Below, piece after piece: positions 8,213-18,700 of a DNA stretch of 56,241 bases (position 1 is the stretch's first letter; every line of letters starts with the position of its first letter). Location of the stretch: positions 1-56,241 of the forward strand of contig JAZNUV010000045.1 in the NCBI GenBank assembly GCA_045592445.1, written 5' to 3'. The translations under genes and the position numbers were made by a program. The notes beneath the pieces were generated by a model. It had not been told where the DNA came from, did no database searches, and saw nothing but the letters and a program-made list of their open reading frames with translations. Source of the DNA: JAQXGO01 sp045592445. Its GTDB lineage: Bacteria; Bacillota; Clostridia; UMGS1883; UMGS1540.

Positions 8213-8440
8213 GTCGTACAGTCGGGGAGTTAGCGGTGCCCTGTACCCGCAATCCGCTATAGCGGGGATGATGCCCTTTTTGAGGACTGTTTTTGTATGG
8301 CTGGCGTTTGCAAACGGTGCTTACGGTCAGGTCTTGCGCAACACAAACCCGTGAACCTCGTCAGGTGGGGAACCAAGCAGCGATAAACGGTGTTTTGTGT
8401 GTGCCGCAAGGGTGCCTGGCATCAGCCGACTGCAAACATA
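8213..8440 (+). ncRNA. ffs: Signal recognition particle RNA, large Gram-positive type
   Basis: This is the main content of the 357-base gap before dnaX. The 5' Alu-type domain is clear (GGGGAGTTAGCGGTGCCCTG, then CCCGCAATCCGCTATAGCGG), as in Bacillus scRNA, and the S domain contains CGTGAACC...GTCAGG...AAGCAGC followed by TGCCGCAAGGGTGCCTGGCA. CAGTCGG (8219-8225) pairs with CCGACTG (8426-8432), closing the molecule. It binds Ffh to target membrane proteins. The apical stem reads GG-GGAA-CC where most bacteria have CC-GGAA-GG. The location upstream of dnaX is the usual Firmicutes order. The 3' end is approximate; T8 at about 8479-8486 may be the transcript end. Confidence 0.92.
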
Positions 8441-8506
8441 CCGCATAAAAAAACAGCTTCGAGAAAAGGGCGTACGGCTTTTTTTTAAATTCACAAGGAG
8501 GGCGTT

Positions 8507-10054
8507 ATGGCATATACGGCTCTTTACAGAACGTGGCGACCACTTGCATTTGATGATGTTGTGGGGCAGTCGCACATTACGGAAACGCTGAAAAATGAGA
8601 TACAACGCGGGCGTGTGGGTCATGCTTATTTGTTTTGCGGTTCTCGCGGTACAGGCAAAACGTCGACTGCACGTATTTTAAGCCGTGCGATGAACTGTAT
8701 TTCCCCGCGTGACGGTAATCCGTGTAATGCATGTGAAAATTGCCTCGGCATATTAAATGGCAGTATTTTAGATATAACGGAGATTGATGCTGCAAGTAAC
8801 AACGGTGTTGACAGTATTCGTGAGCTTCGTGAGGAAGCACGATTTGAAGGTACAACCCTGCAAAATAAAATTTATATCATAGATGAAGTGCACATGCTTA
8901 CAACAAGTGCATTTAATGCTCTCTTGAAAATTTTAGAAGAGCCACCCGCACACGTGCATTTTATTCTGGCAACTACGGAGGCACATAAGGTACCTGAAAC
9001 GATTCTTTCACGCTGCCAACGGTTTGACTTCCATCGGATTCGGACGGCGGATATAGAAAAACAACTTTTGAAAATTTTAAAGGCGGATGGATTTTCTGCA
9101 GAGGAACGTGGCGTGCGTCTGATGGCAGAAAAGGCAGATGGATCCATGCGCGATGCGCTCAGTATTTTGGACCAATGTATGGCAATTGGAGGCAAATCGC
9201 TTTCCTATGATGAAATCGCAGAATTTATCGGCACAACCTCCGGAGAAGTGTTATATGCAATTGCAGATGGCATTGCTTCACAGGATAAAACAAAAATGCT
9301 TGCGGCACTTCGTTCTTATGCGGATGCAGGGAAACAGGTGGTACGCCTTGCAGAAGATTTTATTCAATATATCCGCAACTTGCTTCTTTGTAAATATACG
9401 GCTGATGTTGAGAAAACATTGGATATAACGAAGGAAGCTGCTGAGGAAATTTCTGCACTTTCTAATAAATTCACAGAGGAACAGCTTGTTTACATGCTCG
9501 AAACAGTGGTGGAAACTGCAGCACAAATGCGGCATTTGACAAATCCGCGTATCAGTTTTGAGCTGGCACTTATTAAAATGTCAAATCCGGTTTATGGAGA
9601 TAGCCGCGAGGCTATGGCAGCGCGGCTTTCTAATTTAGAGGCGATGCTGAAAAGTGGCACAATTATAAATGAAAAACCAAATGTGCCTATTGTTACGGAA
9701 AGAAAAAAAGAAATGCCAAAAACTGAAGTGAAAGTAAAGCATAGCGACATAGCGGAAGCATTTATGAAAAATCGCGATGCAGTACAAAATCATCTCATCA
9801 AGAATAATTACCTACAGATTTTGATGGCATTAGAGAGTGTCGATTCCGCAACAGAAAGAAATGGTCGCCTATGTCTTTTGTTTGAAAATAATGACGCGTT
9901 ATCTTCCGCAAAATTGATGTTGCGGGATGAGAATATGGAGCATTTGAGGACTGCGCTTAGGGATAAGGCAGGTTTAGATGTTGCGATTGAATTGGATTTA
10001 GTAAAAAGAAAAAATGAAGCGGAGGACCCGCTTTCTGCAATCTTGAATTTTTAA
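8507..10054 (+). CDS. dnaX: DNA polymerase III subunit gamma/tau
   Basis: The clamp-loader ATPase of the replisome, 515 residues. Walker A is GSRGTGKT (residues 45-52), the zinc-binding cysteines are Cys64, 73, 76 and 79, and DEVHMLT is Walker B; EILSRCQRFDF-type sensor sequence (TILSRCQRFDF) follows. The C-terminal part from about residue 385 is the variable, Lys-rich tau region. ATG 8507 has AAGGAGGG upstream. A slippery A7 run at 9703-9709 could generate a shorter gamma-like product (see that entry). Gene order SRP RNA-dnaX-ybaB-recR is conserved in Firmicutes. Confidence 0.97.
   Translation: MAYTALYRTWRPLAFDDVVGQSHITETLKNEIQRGRVGHAYLFCGSRGTGKTSTARILSRAMNCISPRDGNPCNACENCLGILNGSILDITEIDAASNNGVDSIRELREEARFEGTTLQNKIYIIDEVHMLTTSAFNALLKILEEPPAHVHFILATTEAHKVPETILSRCQRFDFHRIRTADIEKQLLKILKADGFSAEERGVRLMAEKADGSMRDALSILDQCMAIGGKSLSYDEIAEFIGTTSGEVLYAIADGIASQDKTKMLAALRSYADAGKQVVRLAEDFIQYIRNLLLCKYTADVEKTLDITKEAAEEISALSNKFTEEQLVYMLETVVETAAQMRHLTNPRISFELALIKMSNPVYGDSREAMAARLSNLEAMLKSGTIINEKPNVPIVTERKKEMPKTEVKVKHSDIAEAFMKNRDAVQNHLIKNNYLQILMALESVDSATERNGRLCLLFENNDALSSAKLMLRDENMEHLRTALRDKAGLDVAIELDLVKRKNEAEDPLSAILNF
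9703..9709 (+). other. Candidate -1 frameshift (slippery A7) site in dnaX
   Basis: The zero frame reads AGA-AAA-AAA-GAA, so A-AAA-AAA is in register for a -1 slip or for polymerase slippage. In the -1 frame translation adds only five residues and stops at TGA 9724-9726, giving a protein of about 406 residues that keeps the ATPase domains and loses the tau tail. No strong stimulatory Shine-Dalgarno or downstream hairpin is obvious, so this is a candidate only. Confidence 0.35.
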
Positions 10055-10069
10055 AAGGAGTGTATAAAA

Positions 10070-10414
10070 ATGGCTAAAGGTGGATTTCCGAGAATACCGG
10101 GTGGCGGCAATATAAACAATATGCTTAAGCAGGCACAAAAAATGCAGCAGGATATGTTGCGCGCACAGGAAGAATTGGAGAATAAAACTGTTGAAGCTAC
10201 TGTTGGAGGCGGTATCGTTGCTGTTACAGTCAGTGGAAAAAAAGAACTTGTTAAAATAACGATTCAACCTGAGGCGGTAGATCCTGATGATGTAGAAATG
10301 CTTGAAGATTTGATTCTAACTGCCGTAAACGAAGGCATGCGAAAAGCAGATGCATTGGCTTCTTCTGAAATGGGGAAAATAACCGGTGGCATGAACCTGC
10401 CCGGCTTATTCTAA
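10070..10414 (+). CDS. ybaB: Nucleoid-associated protein, YbaB/EbfC family
   Basis: A 114-residue DNA-binding protein of the YbaB/EbfC family, which forms dimers with a tweezer shape. The N terminus is Gly-rich, followed by NNMLKQAQKMQQDMLRAQEE (helical), then TVEATVGGGIVAVTVSG. AAAGGAG lies upstream of ATG 10070. It sits between dnaX and recR, its usual place; the functional link to recombination is inferred from this conserved order. Confidence 0.95.
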   Translation: MAKGGFPRIPGGGNINNMLKQAQKMQQDMLRAQEELENKTVEATVGGGIVAVTVSGKKELVKITIQPEAVDPDDVEMLEDLILTAVNEGMRKADALASSEMGKITGGMNLPGLF

Positions 10415-10430
10415 GGAAAGGGAGATTTTT

Positions 10431-11030
10431 ATGTACGCACCGCCGATTGCAAATTTAATTGATATATTTGCGCGTATGCCCGGCGTTGGACGCAAGTCTG
10501 CTGTCCGTATGGCTTTTTATGTCATGTCTCTATCTGAGAAGGAAGCAAAGGATTTTGCCAACGCAATTTGCACAGTGAAAACAGATGTATCCTTATGTGA
10601 AGTTTGTCAGAGCTATACTGATACGCAACCATGCCACATCTGCGGGGATGCACGTCGTGACAAACAAGTAATTTGCGTTGTTGAAAGTCCGAAAGATGTT
10701 GCAGCGATGGAAAAAACACATGAATTTAGTGGTGTATACCATGTTTTACATGGTGTGATTTCGCCGATTGACGGAATTGGTCCTGATGACATAAAGGTGC
10801 GTGAACTCTTGGAAAGAGTGGCTCGGGAGGATATACAGGAAGTTATTATGGCAACGAATCCGAGTGTAGAAGGAGAGGCAACTGCGCTTTATATCGCTAA
10901 ACTTCTGGCGCCGTTCGGCGTTAAAATTACAAGAATTGCGCATGGAATTCCCGTAGGTGGTGATTTGGAATTTACAGACGAGGTTACGCTCGCACGCGCG
11001 CTTGACGGCAGGAGAGAAATTACAACATGA
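10431..11030 (+). CDS. recR: Recombination mediator protein RecR
   Basis: RecR (199 residues, typical length) helps load RecA at gaps together with RecF/RecO. Visible are the helix-hairpin-helix region (RMPGVGRKSAVRMAFY), the zinc finger Cys56, Cys59, Cys68, Cys71, and the Toprim domain (ICVVESPKDVAAME, then ATNPSVEGEATALYIAKLL). GGAAAGGGAG precedes ATG 10431. Its TGA overlaps the ATG of miaB (ATGA). Confidence 0.97.
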   Translation: MYAPPIANLIDIFARMPGVGRKSAVRMAFYVMSLSEKEAKDFANAICTVKTDVSLCEVCQSYTDTQPCHICGDARRDKQVICVVESPKDVAAMEKTHEFSGVYHVLHGVISPIDGIGPDDIKVRELLERVAREDIQEVIMATNPSVEGEATALYIAKLLAPFGVKITRIAHGIPVGGDLEFTDEVTLARALDGRREITT

Positions 11031-12373
11031 ACTATATAGCAGAAGTAAGAAAGTACATACAAAATAAAACTGCATTCATACGTACCTTTGGTTGTCAACT
11101 GAATGAAAATGACAGCGAGAAGTTAGCAGGTATGTTGATTGAAATGGGTTATACGATCAAAGATGATATATCGGGTGCAGATCTTGTGCTTTTAAATACA
11201 TGTGCCATTCGTGAAAATGCGGAGCAAAAAACATTTGGTGCGGTTGGCTTTTTGAAAAGTCTGAAAGAAAAGAATCCGTCAATGATTGCCGTTATGAGCG
11301 GATGTATGACAGCAGAGACGCATGTTATCGAAAAACTGCGCACAACGTATCGACATGTTGATATCGTGCTTGGCGCGAATAATATTGATGCACTTCCGCG
11401 CCTCCTTTATACATATATTACGGAAAAGAAACGCGTTTTCGATACATCTTATACCGAAGGTTATGTACAGGAAGGGTTGCCGTCGTATCGGAAAGAAAAA
11501 TATCGTGCCAGTGTTCCCATCATGTATGGTTGTAACAATTTTTGCTCGTATTGCATTGTCCCATATGTACGCGGAAGAGAGAGAAGCCGTACAGAACATG
11601 ATATTATAGAGGAAATTAAGCGTTTGCAGAATGACGGATGTAAAGAAGTTATGCTTTTGGGGCAAAACGTGAATTCCTATCAAGGTGGCGGGGAGGCTTT
11701 TGCAAAGCTTCTTGCACACATCAGTGATACAGGCATACCACGCATACGGTTTATGACATCACATCCGAAAGATTTAAACGATTCTGTCATTTCTGTTATG
11801 GCTGAACGAAAAAATATATGTAACGCATTGCATCTTCCTGTGCAGTCGGGGAATGACCGCGTTTTGTCTGCTATGAATCGAAAGTATACAAGAAAACAAT
11901 ATATGGAGATTGTTGAAAAGGCAAGAAAGAAAATTCCGGATATTGTTTTAACAACAGATATTATAGTTGGATTTCCGGGCGAAACAAATGAAGAATTTAA
12001 GGATACGCTTTCGCTTTTGGAGGAGGTCCGTTATGACACAATCTTTTCCTTTATTTTTTCGCCGAGGCGTGGCACACCAGCTGCCGAAATGGCAGATGTT
12101 TTAACAGTAGAGGAAAAGAAAATGAACTTTGATACAATGCTTGCGTTGCAAAATAAAATATCGCTTGAAAAGAACACGGCAATGATTGGGAAAAAACTCT
12201 CTGTGTTAACTGAAGGAACAAGTAAAACGGATGAAAATATGTTGACAGGACGTACAGAGGGTGGGAAAATTGTCAACTTTAAAGGAGCTAACATAGAAGT
12301 CGGACAATTTACAGATGTTTTGATTCAAGAAGCAAAAACATGGAATCTACAAGGAGAAGCAATATGTCGTTAA
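11027..12373 (+). CDS. miaB: tRNA-2-methylthio-N6-dimethylallyladenosine synthase
   Basis: A radical SAM methylthiotransferase that modifies i6A37 of tRNA. Cys23 (TFGCQLNENDSEKL), Cys59 and Cys93 hold the auxiliary 4Fe-4S cluster; Cys169, Cys173 and Cys176 (MYGCNNFCSYCIVPYVRG) hold the radical SAM cluster. The C-terminal 65 residues fit a TRAM domain. The N-terminal motif favours MiaB over the related RimO and MtaB. It is translationally coupled to recR and overlaps addB by 10 bases. mutS/mutL, which often follow miaB in Clostridia, are absent. Confidence 0.95.
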   Translation: MNYIAEVRKYIQNKTAFIRTFGCQLNENDSEKLAGMLIEMGYTIKDDISGADLVLLNTCAIRENAEQKTFGAVGFLKSLKEKNPSMIAVMSGCMTAETHVIEKLRTTYRHVDIVLGANNIDALPRLLYTYITEKKRVFDTSYTEGYVQEGLPSYRKEKYRASVPIMYGCNNFCSYCIVPYVRGRERSRTEHDIIEEIKRLQNDGCKEVMLLGQNVNSYQGGGEAFAKLLAHISDTGIPRIRFMTSHPKDLNDSVISVMAERKNICNALHLPVQSGNDRVLSAMNRKYTRKQYMEIVEKARKKIPDIVLTTDIIVGFPGETNEEFKDTLSLLEEVRYDTIFSFIFSPRRGTPAAEMADVLTVEEKKMNFDTMLALQNKISLEKNTAMIGKKLSVLTEGTSKTDENMLTGRTEGGKIVNFKGANIEVGQFTDVLIQEAKTWNLQGEAICR

Positions 12374-15300
12374 GACTTGTGTACGGACATATCGGTAGTG
12401 GAAAGACAAGCTTTTGTATTCACGAAGCCTTGTCTTTGAATGAACCCTGCCTTTATATAGTGCCGGAACAGTTTACATTTACGGCAGAACAAAGGATTTG
12501 CGCAGCGGTAAATGTACATGGTCTGGGCGGTGTGGAGACGCTAAGCTTTAAACGCCTTGCGTCCCGTGTTTTAGCATCTGCAAAAGGCGCAGCTTTGCCA
12601 CGTCTTGACGGACGAATGAAGGCCATTATTGTGCAAAAATTGCTTTTAGAACATAAAGATAATCTGCTTATGTTTAAAAATGCAGATAAAGATATGAGTC
12701 TTGCGGGTGAATTGTGCACACTTTTCGGCGAACTGAAACGTTACAACATTACGCCTGAAATTCTACGGAATTCAGCTGAAAACTTGCCTCGATACAGTAA
12801 TAAATTTTCAGATATCGCTTTTCTGCTTGAAAAATATGAAGAAACGATTTATGAACGATATGCGGACAGAGATGATGATATCAAAATGTTGGGCGAAGTG
12901 CTTTTAGCATCAAACTATATAAAAGATAAAGAAGTTTTTATTGACCGATTTGATGGATTCGATCCTGCAGAACTTGCCGTAATTCGCGCTATGCTTTCTG
13001 TAGCAAAACGCGTAACGGTTACGGTTTCACTTTTACCTGAGGACCAAAATAAAAATGCGTTTATGCTCCATGCGAATATGGCAAACAAATTGACTGCCAT
13101 AGCAAAGGAAATGCATATTCCTGTTGAGAAAAATGTAAATCTTGGCACACGTAAAATTGATAATAATGAGCTTGCCTTTCTTGAAAAGGCATATTTTACA
13201 TATCCGACGCCGATTTTTGAAAACAAAACAGAGTCGATAAAACTTTTGGCGGCAGCAAACCCCTTGGAAGAAGCGCATCATGCGGCTCGGTCCATTGTAA
13301 AGCTTTGCCGTGATAAGGGGTATCGATATCGCGATATCGCGATAACCGCAAGGAATATCGATATGTACGAGCCATTTCTCTCGGCTGCATTCATGAGTTA
13401 CGATATTCCTTTTTTTATGGATAGACGAATCAATATTCTAAAACATCCCTTTACAGTATTTGTTCTTTCCGCATTAGAACTTATCTTACACGGCTATTCA
13501 TATGATGTAATGTTTCGTTATATAAAGTCCGGATTTGTTCGCACGCGACGGGAGGCAGTAGACACGCTTGAAAACTATGTACTTGCAACAGGCATTCGCG
13601 GCAATACATGGAAAACGGAAGAAAATTGGCGTGTGCGTGCAAAGGTTTATGGGAATGAGGAAACAGACGAAGAAAAAGAATGTGCATCCATAGCGGATGC
13701 TGCAAGACGGCATATCATTGAACCCATTACACACCTTGAAGAAGCTTTACGTATTGGGAAAAGTGCTGCAGAAAAATGCAAGGCTATTTATCAATTTTTG
13801 ATAGAAACGAAAGCGAAGCGGCGTGTTTTAGCAATTGCCAAGTTGTTTGAAAAAAAGGGTGAAATGGCGCTTGCGGCAGAATATAGGGGCGTATATAATG
13901 ATTTTATAGATGCTCTGGATGGCATATACGAATCGTTTGGAGATGAAACAATCAGCATTCATCGGCTTTATGATATGTTGCGTGTCGGGCTTGGTAATTT
14001 TGAAACCGGTATTATCCCGTCCTCGGCAGACAGTGTATCGGGCGGCAGCATTGACCGCATTAAGGGGTATAATGTGAAAGCGTTGTTTGTTCTGGGCGTT
14101 ACAGATGGCGTATTTCCTGCATCGCCGGAGCGAGGCGGTATTCTGCCGGAAGCGGAACGAACAGCACTTTCATCATGCGGCGTAGAAATTGCAACGATGG
14201 AAAATAAAACAATATTTGAAGAAGAGCATTTGATTTATAAATGTATAACGATGCCATCTTCATTTTTGTGTTTCAGTTATGCGGCGTCTGATATGGAAGG
14301 CACTGCAATGCGTCCGTCACGGATATACAATCGAATTCGAGAAATATTTCCTGCCGTTTATGAAGTGAGCGAACTTATGGGTCTGACTTCGGATGAAAAG
14401 ATTTCCGTGCCCGAAATCACCATACGACACGTTCTGTCTGCACTTCGCACAAAAACTGCAGATGAAACATTACGCCGTGCGATGGGTTGGCTTTTGGAAA
14501 ATAGGAAGGATGAAATGACATCGGCATTTTCTGGTCTTTGTGAAAGAGACACAGAACTTACGCTAAAACCTGAAACGTTGCGAGCTTATTTTGGGGATAC
14601 GTTTCATACCAGTGTGACGCGGCTTGAAAAACAGGCATCATGTCCATTCTCGTATTATACATCTTATATATTAGGGGCAAAAGAACGAAAAATTATGCAA
14701 CCTGCCGCAACCGATGCAGGGCGGTTCTTGCACGATTTTATAGATGTTTTTTCAAAACGCCTTCGGGAAAATAATATGAATTGGCGTGCGGTAGACAGTA
14801 CGTATATTGATAAAGAATTTTCAATTATTGCACCGATGCTTAATCATAAAATCAATCCATATGCAATTGAAAATTCACCGCGCCTTGCTTTTCTTTTTAC
14901 GCGACTTCGTGTGGCGGTACGCGCTAGTATTTTAATGCTATCGGAGCACATGCGTGCTTCTGCATTTGAACCGCTTGGTTATGAGCTTGTCTTTGATGAA
15001 AAAGGTGATTTTTTACCGTTGACGTTTTCGTTACCCGGTGGAAAAACAGTAAAACTTACAGGAAGAATTGACCGCGCAGATACGCTGTATTCTGCTGAGA
15101 AAAATCAAACTCTGCTTCGAATTATAGATTATAAATCAGGCACGCCATCTTTTGATTTGGGCGATATTTATAATGGCTTGTCACTGCAACTTGCTGTGTA
15201 TCTTTCTGCCCTTTGCACACCGTCGAATGCACCTTTTATTGGGAAAAATCCCATTGCGGCAGGCATGCTTTATTTTAAAATTGATGACCCGATTGTCGAC

Positions 15301-15714
15301 GCTTTACCCAGCGAGGAGAAAGAGACGATTCATAGTTTATACAGAAAAAAATTTAAGTTATCTGGACTAGTTTTAAGCGATACGGCGGTTTTGGAGGCAA
15401 TGGATAAAAATGTAGGGCGGTCCTCCGATGTGATCCCGGCAAGACTGAGTGGCGGAAACCCGAGTGGAAATGTTGCAACCGAAAAACAGTTTGCGGCAAC
15501 AGCGGATGCGGCAATGCAGGCTGCAAAACGGCTTTCACAAGAAATTTTAAGCGGTAATATTTCTGTCAGTCCGTATAAGAAAGAAAATAAAACAGCTTGT
15601 ACATACTGCAAATACAGATCTTTTTGCGTGCATGACGGGAAAACGTATAGAACATTTGAAGAAAAAACACCTGCAGAAATATGGGGAGAAACGGAGGCGG
15701 CAGATGAACGTTAA
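12364..15714 (+). CDS. addB: ATP-dependent helicase/deoxyribonuclease subunit B
   Basis: AddB partners AddA in processing double-strand breaks for RecA loading (the Gram-positive RecBCD equivalent). The 1116-residue protein has a Walker A (GHIGSGKTS, residues 8-16), a C-terminal nuclease motif around IIDYKSGTPS, and the iron-sulfur cysteines split between CPFSYYTSY and CTYCKYRSFC near the C terminus, all diagnostic of AddB. ATG 12364 follows AAGGAG; the longer ORF from 12340 lies inside miaB. It overlaps addA by 11 bases. Confidence 0.96.
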   Translation: MSLRLVYGHIGSGKTSFCIHEALSLNEPCLYIVPEQFTFTAEQRICAAVNVHGLGGVETLSFKRLASRVLASAKGAALPRLDGRMKAIIVQKLLLEHKDNLLMFKNADKDMSLAGELCTLFGELKRYNITPEILRNSAENLPRYSNKFSDIAFLLEKYEETIYERYADRDDDIKMLGEVLLASNYIKDKEVFIDRFDGFDPAELAVIRAMLSVAKRVTVTVSLLPEDQNKNAFMLHANMANKLTAIAKEMHIPVEKNVNLGTRKIDNNELAFLEKAYFTYPTPIFENKTESIKLLAAANPLEEAHHAARSIVKLCRDKGYRYRDIAITARNIDMYEPFLSAAFMSYDIPFFMDRRINILKHPFTVFVLSALELILHGYSYDVMFRYIKSGFVRTRREAVDTLENYVLATGIRGNTWKTEENWRVRAKVYGNEETDEEKECASIADAARRHIIEPITHLEEALRIGKSAAEKCKAIYQFLIETKAKRRVLAIAKLFEKKGEMALAAEYRGVYNDFIDALDGIYESFGDETISIHRLYDMLRVGLGNFETGIIPSSADSVSGGSIDRIKGYNVKALFVLGVTDGVFPASPERGGILPEAERTALSSCGVEIATMENKTIFEEEHLIYKCITMPSSFLCFSYAASDMEGTAMRPSRIYNRIREIFPAVYEVSELMGLTSDEKISVPEITIRHVLSALRTKTADETLRRAMGWLLENRKDEMTSAFSGLCERDTELTLKPETLRAYFGDTFHTSVTRLEKQASCPFSYYTSYILGAKERKIMQPAATDAGRFLHDFIDVFSKRLRENNMNWRAVDSTYIDKEFSIIAPMLNHKINPYAIENSPRLAFLFTRLRVAVRASILMLSEHMRASAFEPLGYELVFDEKGDFLPLTFSLPGGKTVKLTGRIDRADTLYSAEKNQTLLRIIDYKSGTPSFDLGDIYNGLSLQLAVYLSALCTPSNAPFIGKNPIAAGMLYFKIDDPIVDALPSEEKETIHSLYRKKFKLSGLVLSDTAVLEAMDKNVGRSSDVIPARLSGGNPSGNVATEKQFAATADAAMQAAKRLSQEILSGNISVSPYKKENKTACTYCKYRSFCVHDGKTYRTFEEKTPAEIWGETEAADER

Positions 15715-18700
15715 GTGGACACCGGAGCAGGAAAAAGCAGTTTATGGCGAAAAGGCGAATTGCCTTGTATCTGCGGCAGCCGGAAGCGGAAAAACACAGG
15801 TGCTGACAGGTAGAATTATAGAGCGGGTAATACGCGAAAAATTAGATATCAATCGAATACTTGTTGTTACATTTACGAATGCGGCAGCGGCAGAAATGCG
15901 GGCACGTATAACAAGCAGTATTTCGGAAGCACTTGCAAAAGAGCCTGAAAATGAACACATTGCCGCTCAACTTTCTCTCATGGGTAGTGCTTCTATTATG
16001 ACGATGCATTCGTTCTGCCTTTATATTCTGAGGACGCATTTTGCAGAAGCCGGAATTGATTCTGCATTCCGCGTTGCTGATGCAACGGAAACTGTACTTA
16101 TGCGCACAGAGGCAGCACAAAAGGCATTAGAGGAAATGCTGCTTTCGAATGATGCCGATTTTATAAGTTTTGCAAACTGTTATGCAGGTGTCAAAAACGA
16201 TGCTTTATTATGTGACGTTTGCATGGAACTTTATGCATTCGCAGAGAGCATGCCGCATCCGAAAGAGTGGCTTTCTAATATCGCAAGGCTATACGATGTG
16301 GATGATGAAAGCTTCGGAGACAGTCTGTACGCGAAAATTATTTTGGAATCTGTCAAAAATGAACTGGAGAGTGCAGTGTCAAAATGTGAGCGCGCCGCCA
16401 TCGAGCACGCTGCGTCTGCTGCTTTTTGTGAGGTCTTTGAAAAAGAAAAAGTTATGATCTGTGGTCTTTTGAAAGCCGTATCGAAATGGGATAGTTTTTT
16501 GTCAGCAGCAGATGAAATTGTATGGCCAAGACGGCGTGCGGATAAGGGGTATGCTTTGGCGGATGACGCGGATGCCCTTCGAAAATCTATAAAAAAACAA
16601 GTTGAATCGGCTTGCAATAAAATTATCTTCACACAAAAAGAGTGCGCAGAGAGTTTGCGTAAAGCATCAGGACATATAAATGCACTTTGTCGTATGGTGG
16701 ATACTTTTGAAAAACTATATACGGCAATGAAAAGAGAAAAAGATATTTTAGATTACAGTGACCTTGAGCACCTTACGATTTCTCTTTTATCAGATGAAAA
16801 CGGAAATCCGTCTGACGTCGCTTGTGCGCTTCGCGAAAGATATGATGAAATTTATATTGATGAATACCAAGACAGTAATGATGTGCAGGAGTACCTTTTT
16901 GGCCTTATAGCGAGAGAAAGAGTCGGAGAACCAAATTTATTTATGGTAGGAGACATGAAGCAGAGTATTTACGGATTTCGAAAAACAAGCCCTGAATTGT
17001 TTATTCAAAAATCTGACACTTATGCGGAAAAAGGACCAAACAAGCGTATTATATTAAGTAAAAATTTCAGAAGTCGTCCTGAAATACTGGATTTTATCAA
17101 TGCAGTTTTTAAAAAGCTTATGCATGCTGCGGTAGGCGGAATCGACTATACGGAGAACCAAATGCTTTACCCGGGTGCAAGTTTCCCGCCTGTCCAAGAA
17201 CCGTGCATTACATTTTCAATTGTGGATACAGATGCAGGGGCTTTAAATCGGGTGTGGGAAGAAGCATATCAAATTGCCGAACAAATAAAAAAACAAATAA
17301 ATAGCCAAGTGTATGATGAGAAAAAGGGGGAATGGAGACAGGCTCGGTACAGTGATATTGCAGTCATTATGCGCAGTGCCAAAGAAATGGCGATTCCACT
17401 TCAAAATGCATGCGCCCAAATGGGTATCCCGCTTTACTGTGATGTGGGCGGCGGTTATTTCGAAACCATTGAAGTATCTGTATTTTTGTCTTTGTTAACA
17501 GTGATTGACAATCCACAAAACGACATTCCGCTTTTAGCAACACTTCGGGCACCTTTCTTTTCTTTTAGTGAAGACGAATTGGCACAAATTCGTATGCGGG
17601 ACAAAAAACGAACCTTTTATCATGCAGTCAAAAAAACAGCAGAAGAAGACAGCGTTTTAGGAAAAAAATGTCTTGCATTTTTGAACAAACTGAAACGGTG
17701 GAGAAGACATGCACTTTTTATATCGACAGATGCATTGATTTTGCAGTTGTTCGAGGAAACAGGCTATCTGCAATATGTCAGCGGCAGTGCGGGTGGTGAA
17801 AGAAGCCGTTCTAATCTGGAAATATTATTTGATAAAGCGCATCAATTTGAAAAAACTTCTTTCCGTGGGCTCTTTCATTTTTTGCGGTTTATGGAAAGAG
17901 CGAAAACACGAAGCGGTGATTTTGGCGAAGCCAAGATGGTTTCGGAAAACGATAATGTTGTACGCCTTATGACCATCCACAAAAGCAAAGGTCTTGAATT
18001 TCCAATTGTGATTTTAGCCGGAACAGGGAAGAGTTTTAACAGAAAATCAACAGTCGGAAATTTCTTGTTCCATAAGGACCTTGGCATCGGTATTCGGTAT
18101 ATTGACCCGGAACTGAAAATACGTTACTCTACACCTGCGCACACAGCTGTTATGACAAAAATACATATAGACGAGATGGGAGAGGAACTTCGTGTTTTGT
18201 ATGTTGCATTAACGCGTGCGAAGGAAAAGCTCATTATAACCGGTGCGGTACAGATGAAGCAACAACAAAAAGCATGGGATGGCGGTCTGACTCCAACAGA
18301 TATTCTGCATGCGGATTCTTTTCTGACTCTTTTAGGACGTAGTATGGCGCTTGGCACGGTGCCGGATAAACGTGTATATTTAGAGATTGTGGCACCTTAT
18401 TCCGAAGATGAAAATAGAATTCAAAAAGTGCCATTTATTCCGGACGCCTTACCGCCTGATGCGGAAATAGACAGAATTTTATCTTATCAGTATCCGCATA
18501 AGGGTTTGCGGTATATTCCGGTAAAAATATCCGTAACGGAATATAAACGTTTACTTGAAACGGAGAATGAAGATGCTTTGCAATTATACAAAACCACTAC
18601 GCTCAATGAACCACGCTTTTGTGGCATGGAAGGCAATGTGCGCGGGGCATCTTTCGGAACGCTTATGCATTTTATTATGCAGAATTTACCAATTCGGGAA

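Noticed and set aside
8397..8591. Open frames overlapping the SRP RNA and dnaX start
   Set aside because: They run over the structured RNA without ribosome binding sites and overlap dnaX in another frame.
13327..13344. Perfect 18-bp palindrome TATCGCGATATCGCGATA inside addB
   Set aside because: It encodes a simple alternation of Tyr/Arg/Asp/Ile codons in a conserved part of the gene and occurs once; no evidence for a site function.
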